A stretch of 6,523 bases of DNA, taken from the NCBI GenBank assembly GCA_013695775.1, contig JACCZV010000222.1, positions 1 through 6,523 of the forward strand, written 5' to 3'. Source of the DNA: Chitinophagales bacterium (GTDB taxonomy: Bacteria; Bacteroidota; Bacteroidia; Chitinophagales; UBA10324). Position 1 is the stretch's first letter; every line of letters starts with the position of its first letter. Shown here in pieces: positions 6,315 through 6,523 of the stretch. A model generated the notes under the pieces. The model was given only the letters and a program-made list of their open reading frames with translations. It ran no database searches and was not told the origin of the DNA. The translations under genes were made by a program, and so were the position numbers.

Positions 6315-6414
6315 TTTTTACGTTTGTTTTAAACTATATTTGAATGTAATTTTACGCCCCGAAGGTTTAAAAAAATAAATAGAAGGAACACAGCTACATT
6401 AAATTTTCTTAAAC
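6315..6414. promoter_or_regulatory. 100-nt divergent intergenic region between mpl and the lipoprotein gene
   Basis: Both genes are read outward from this AT-rich stretch, so it must hold promoters for each direction. On the plus strand TATATTTG at 6335-6342 matches the Bacteroidota -7 consensus TAnnTTTG, which would place the start of transcription near 6348 and leave a leader of about 65 nt. The -33 TTTG is not convincingly placed: a CTTT at 6308-6311 is about 23 nt upstream. On the minus strand the best candidate is a poor match, TATAGTTT. Neither start codon has a nearby Shine-Dalgarno sequence. Confidence 0.5.
6335..6342 (+). promoter_or_regulatory. Candidate -7 box TAnnTTTG for the lipoprotein gene
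   Basis: TATATTTG is an exact match to the Bacteroidota sigma-ABfr -7 element, on the right strand and about 70 nt before the ATG at 6415. The -33 partner is weak, and a single 8-nt match in AT-rich DNA can arise by chance. Confidence 0.35.
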
Positions 6415-6523
6415 ATGCTTTACCGACTTTCAATCATAAAGAAATCCGCTATCCTTGCTTTAATCTTTGGTTGTGTTTTGACCATTAGTTCCTGCGGCAC
6501 ACAAAAATTGGGCTGTCCTGGCT
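6415..6523 (+). CDS. Small lipoprotein, N-terminal fragment (gene continues past the right edge)
   Basis: The first 36 codons are visible. MLYRLSIIKK is a basic n-region, residues 11-23 are hydrophobic, and a lipobox ISSC puts the lipid-modified Cys at residue 27, followed by GTQKLGCPG. This is a type II (lipoprotein) signal peptide. The Cys-Pro soon after the modified Cys resembles small Bacteroidota lipoproteins of unknown function, but the mature part is missing, so no function is assigned. The residues after Cys27 (GTQK) carry no acidic cluster of the kind used as a surface-export signal in Bacteroidota, so a periplasm-facing location is more likely (inference). The ATG at 6415 is the first start after an in-frame TAA at 6400-6402. 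Confidence 0.7.
   Translation, partial: MLYRLSIIKKSAILALIFGCVLTISSCGTQKLGCPG

Noticed and set aside
1..6523. CRISPR arrays, tRNA/rRNA genes, insertion-sequence ends, toxin-antitoxin or defence genes
   Set aside because: I saw no regularly spaced short repeats, no tRNA-like cloverleaf, no transposase motif and no defence-family motifs on either strand.

Overview
The window looks like a chromosomal segment from a member of the Bacteroidota. Four things point that way: a secreted modular hydrolase with Cys-paired Ig-like/SprB-like repeats, a Mur ligase whose motifs match the Bacteroidota branch of the Mpl family, the moderate-to-low GC with no Shine-Dalgarno sequences before the genes, and a TAnnTTTG box in the one divergent promoter region. 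The genus cannot be read from the sequence.

Layout, left to right. Positions 1-2665 (minus) hold the first 888 codons of a large secreted protein that runs off the left edge: signal peptide, Fn3-like domain, alpha/beta-hydrolase domain, a beta-rich linker domain, then at least four Ig-like repeats. Positions 2666-3321 form a roughly 650-nt gap with no recognisable gene; an 83-codon plus-strand frame starting with GTG is the only candidate. Positions 3322-4083 (minus) encode a polyprenyl-phosphate mannosyltransferase-type GT2 enzyme with a TTG start. Positions 4180-4944 (minus) encode a DnaQ-type 3'-5' exonuclease with an ExoX-like C-terminal domain. Positions 4950-6314 (minus) encode an Mpl-type Mur ligase. 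After a 100-nt divergent intergenic region, the first 36 codons of a small lipoprotein begin at 6415 on the plus strand.

The Mur ligase and exonuclease genes are 5 nt apart and almost certainly share a transcript. The GT2 gene follows after 96 nt in the same direction and may belong to the same unit. The Mur ligase implies peptidoglycan-peptide recycling, the GT2 enzyme supplies lipid-linked mannose in the envelope, and the hydrolase is an exported product. A link between them beyond shared orientation and envelope theme is inference.

I found no CRISPR array, tRNA, rRNA, insertion sequence or defence system. The more unusual points are the hydrolase's altered nucleophile elbow (GxSxxG instead of GxSxG), its A-B-B-A repeat order, two TTG start codons, and a perfect 9-bp inverted repeat inside the hydrolase gene.
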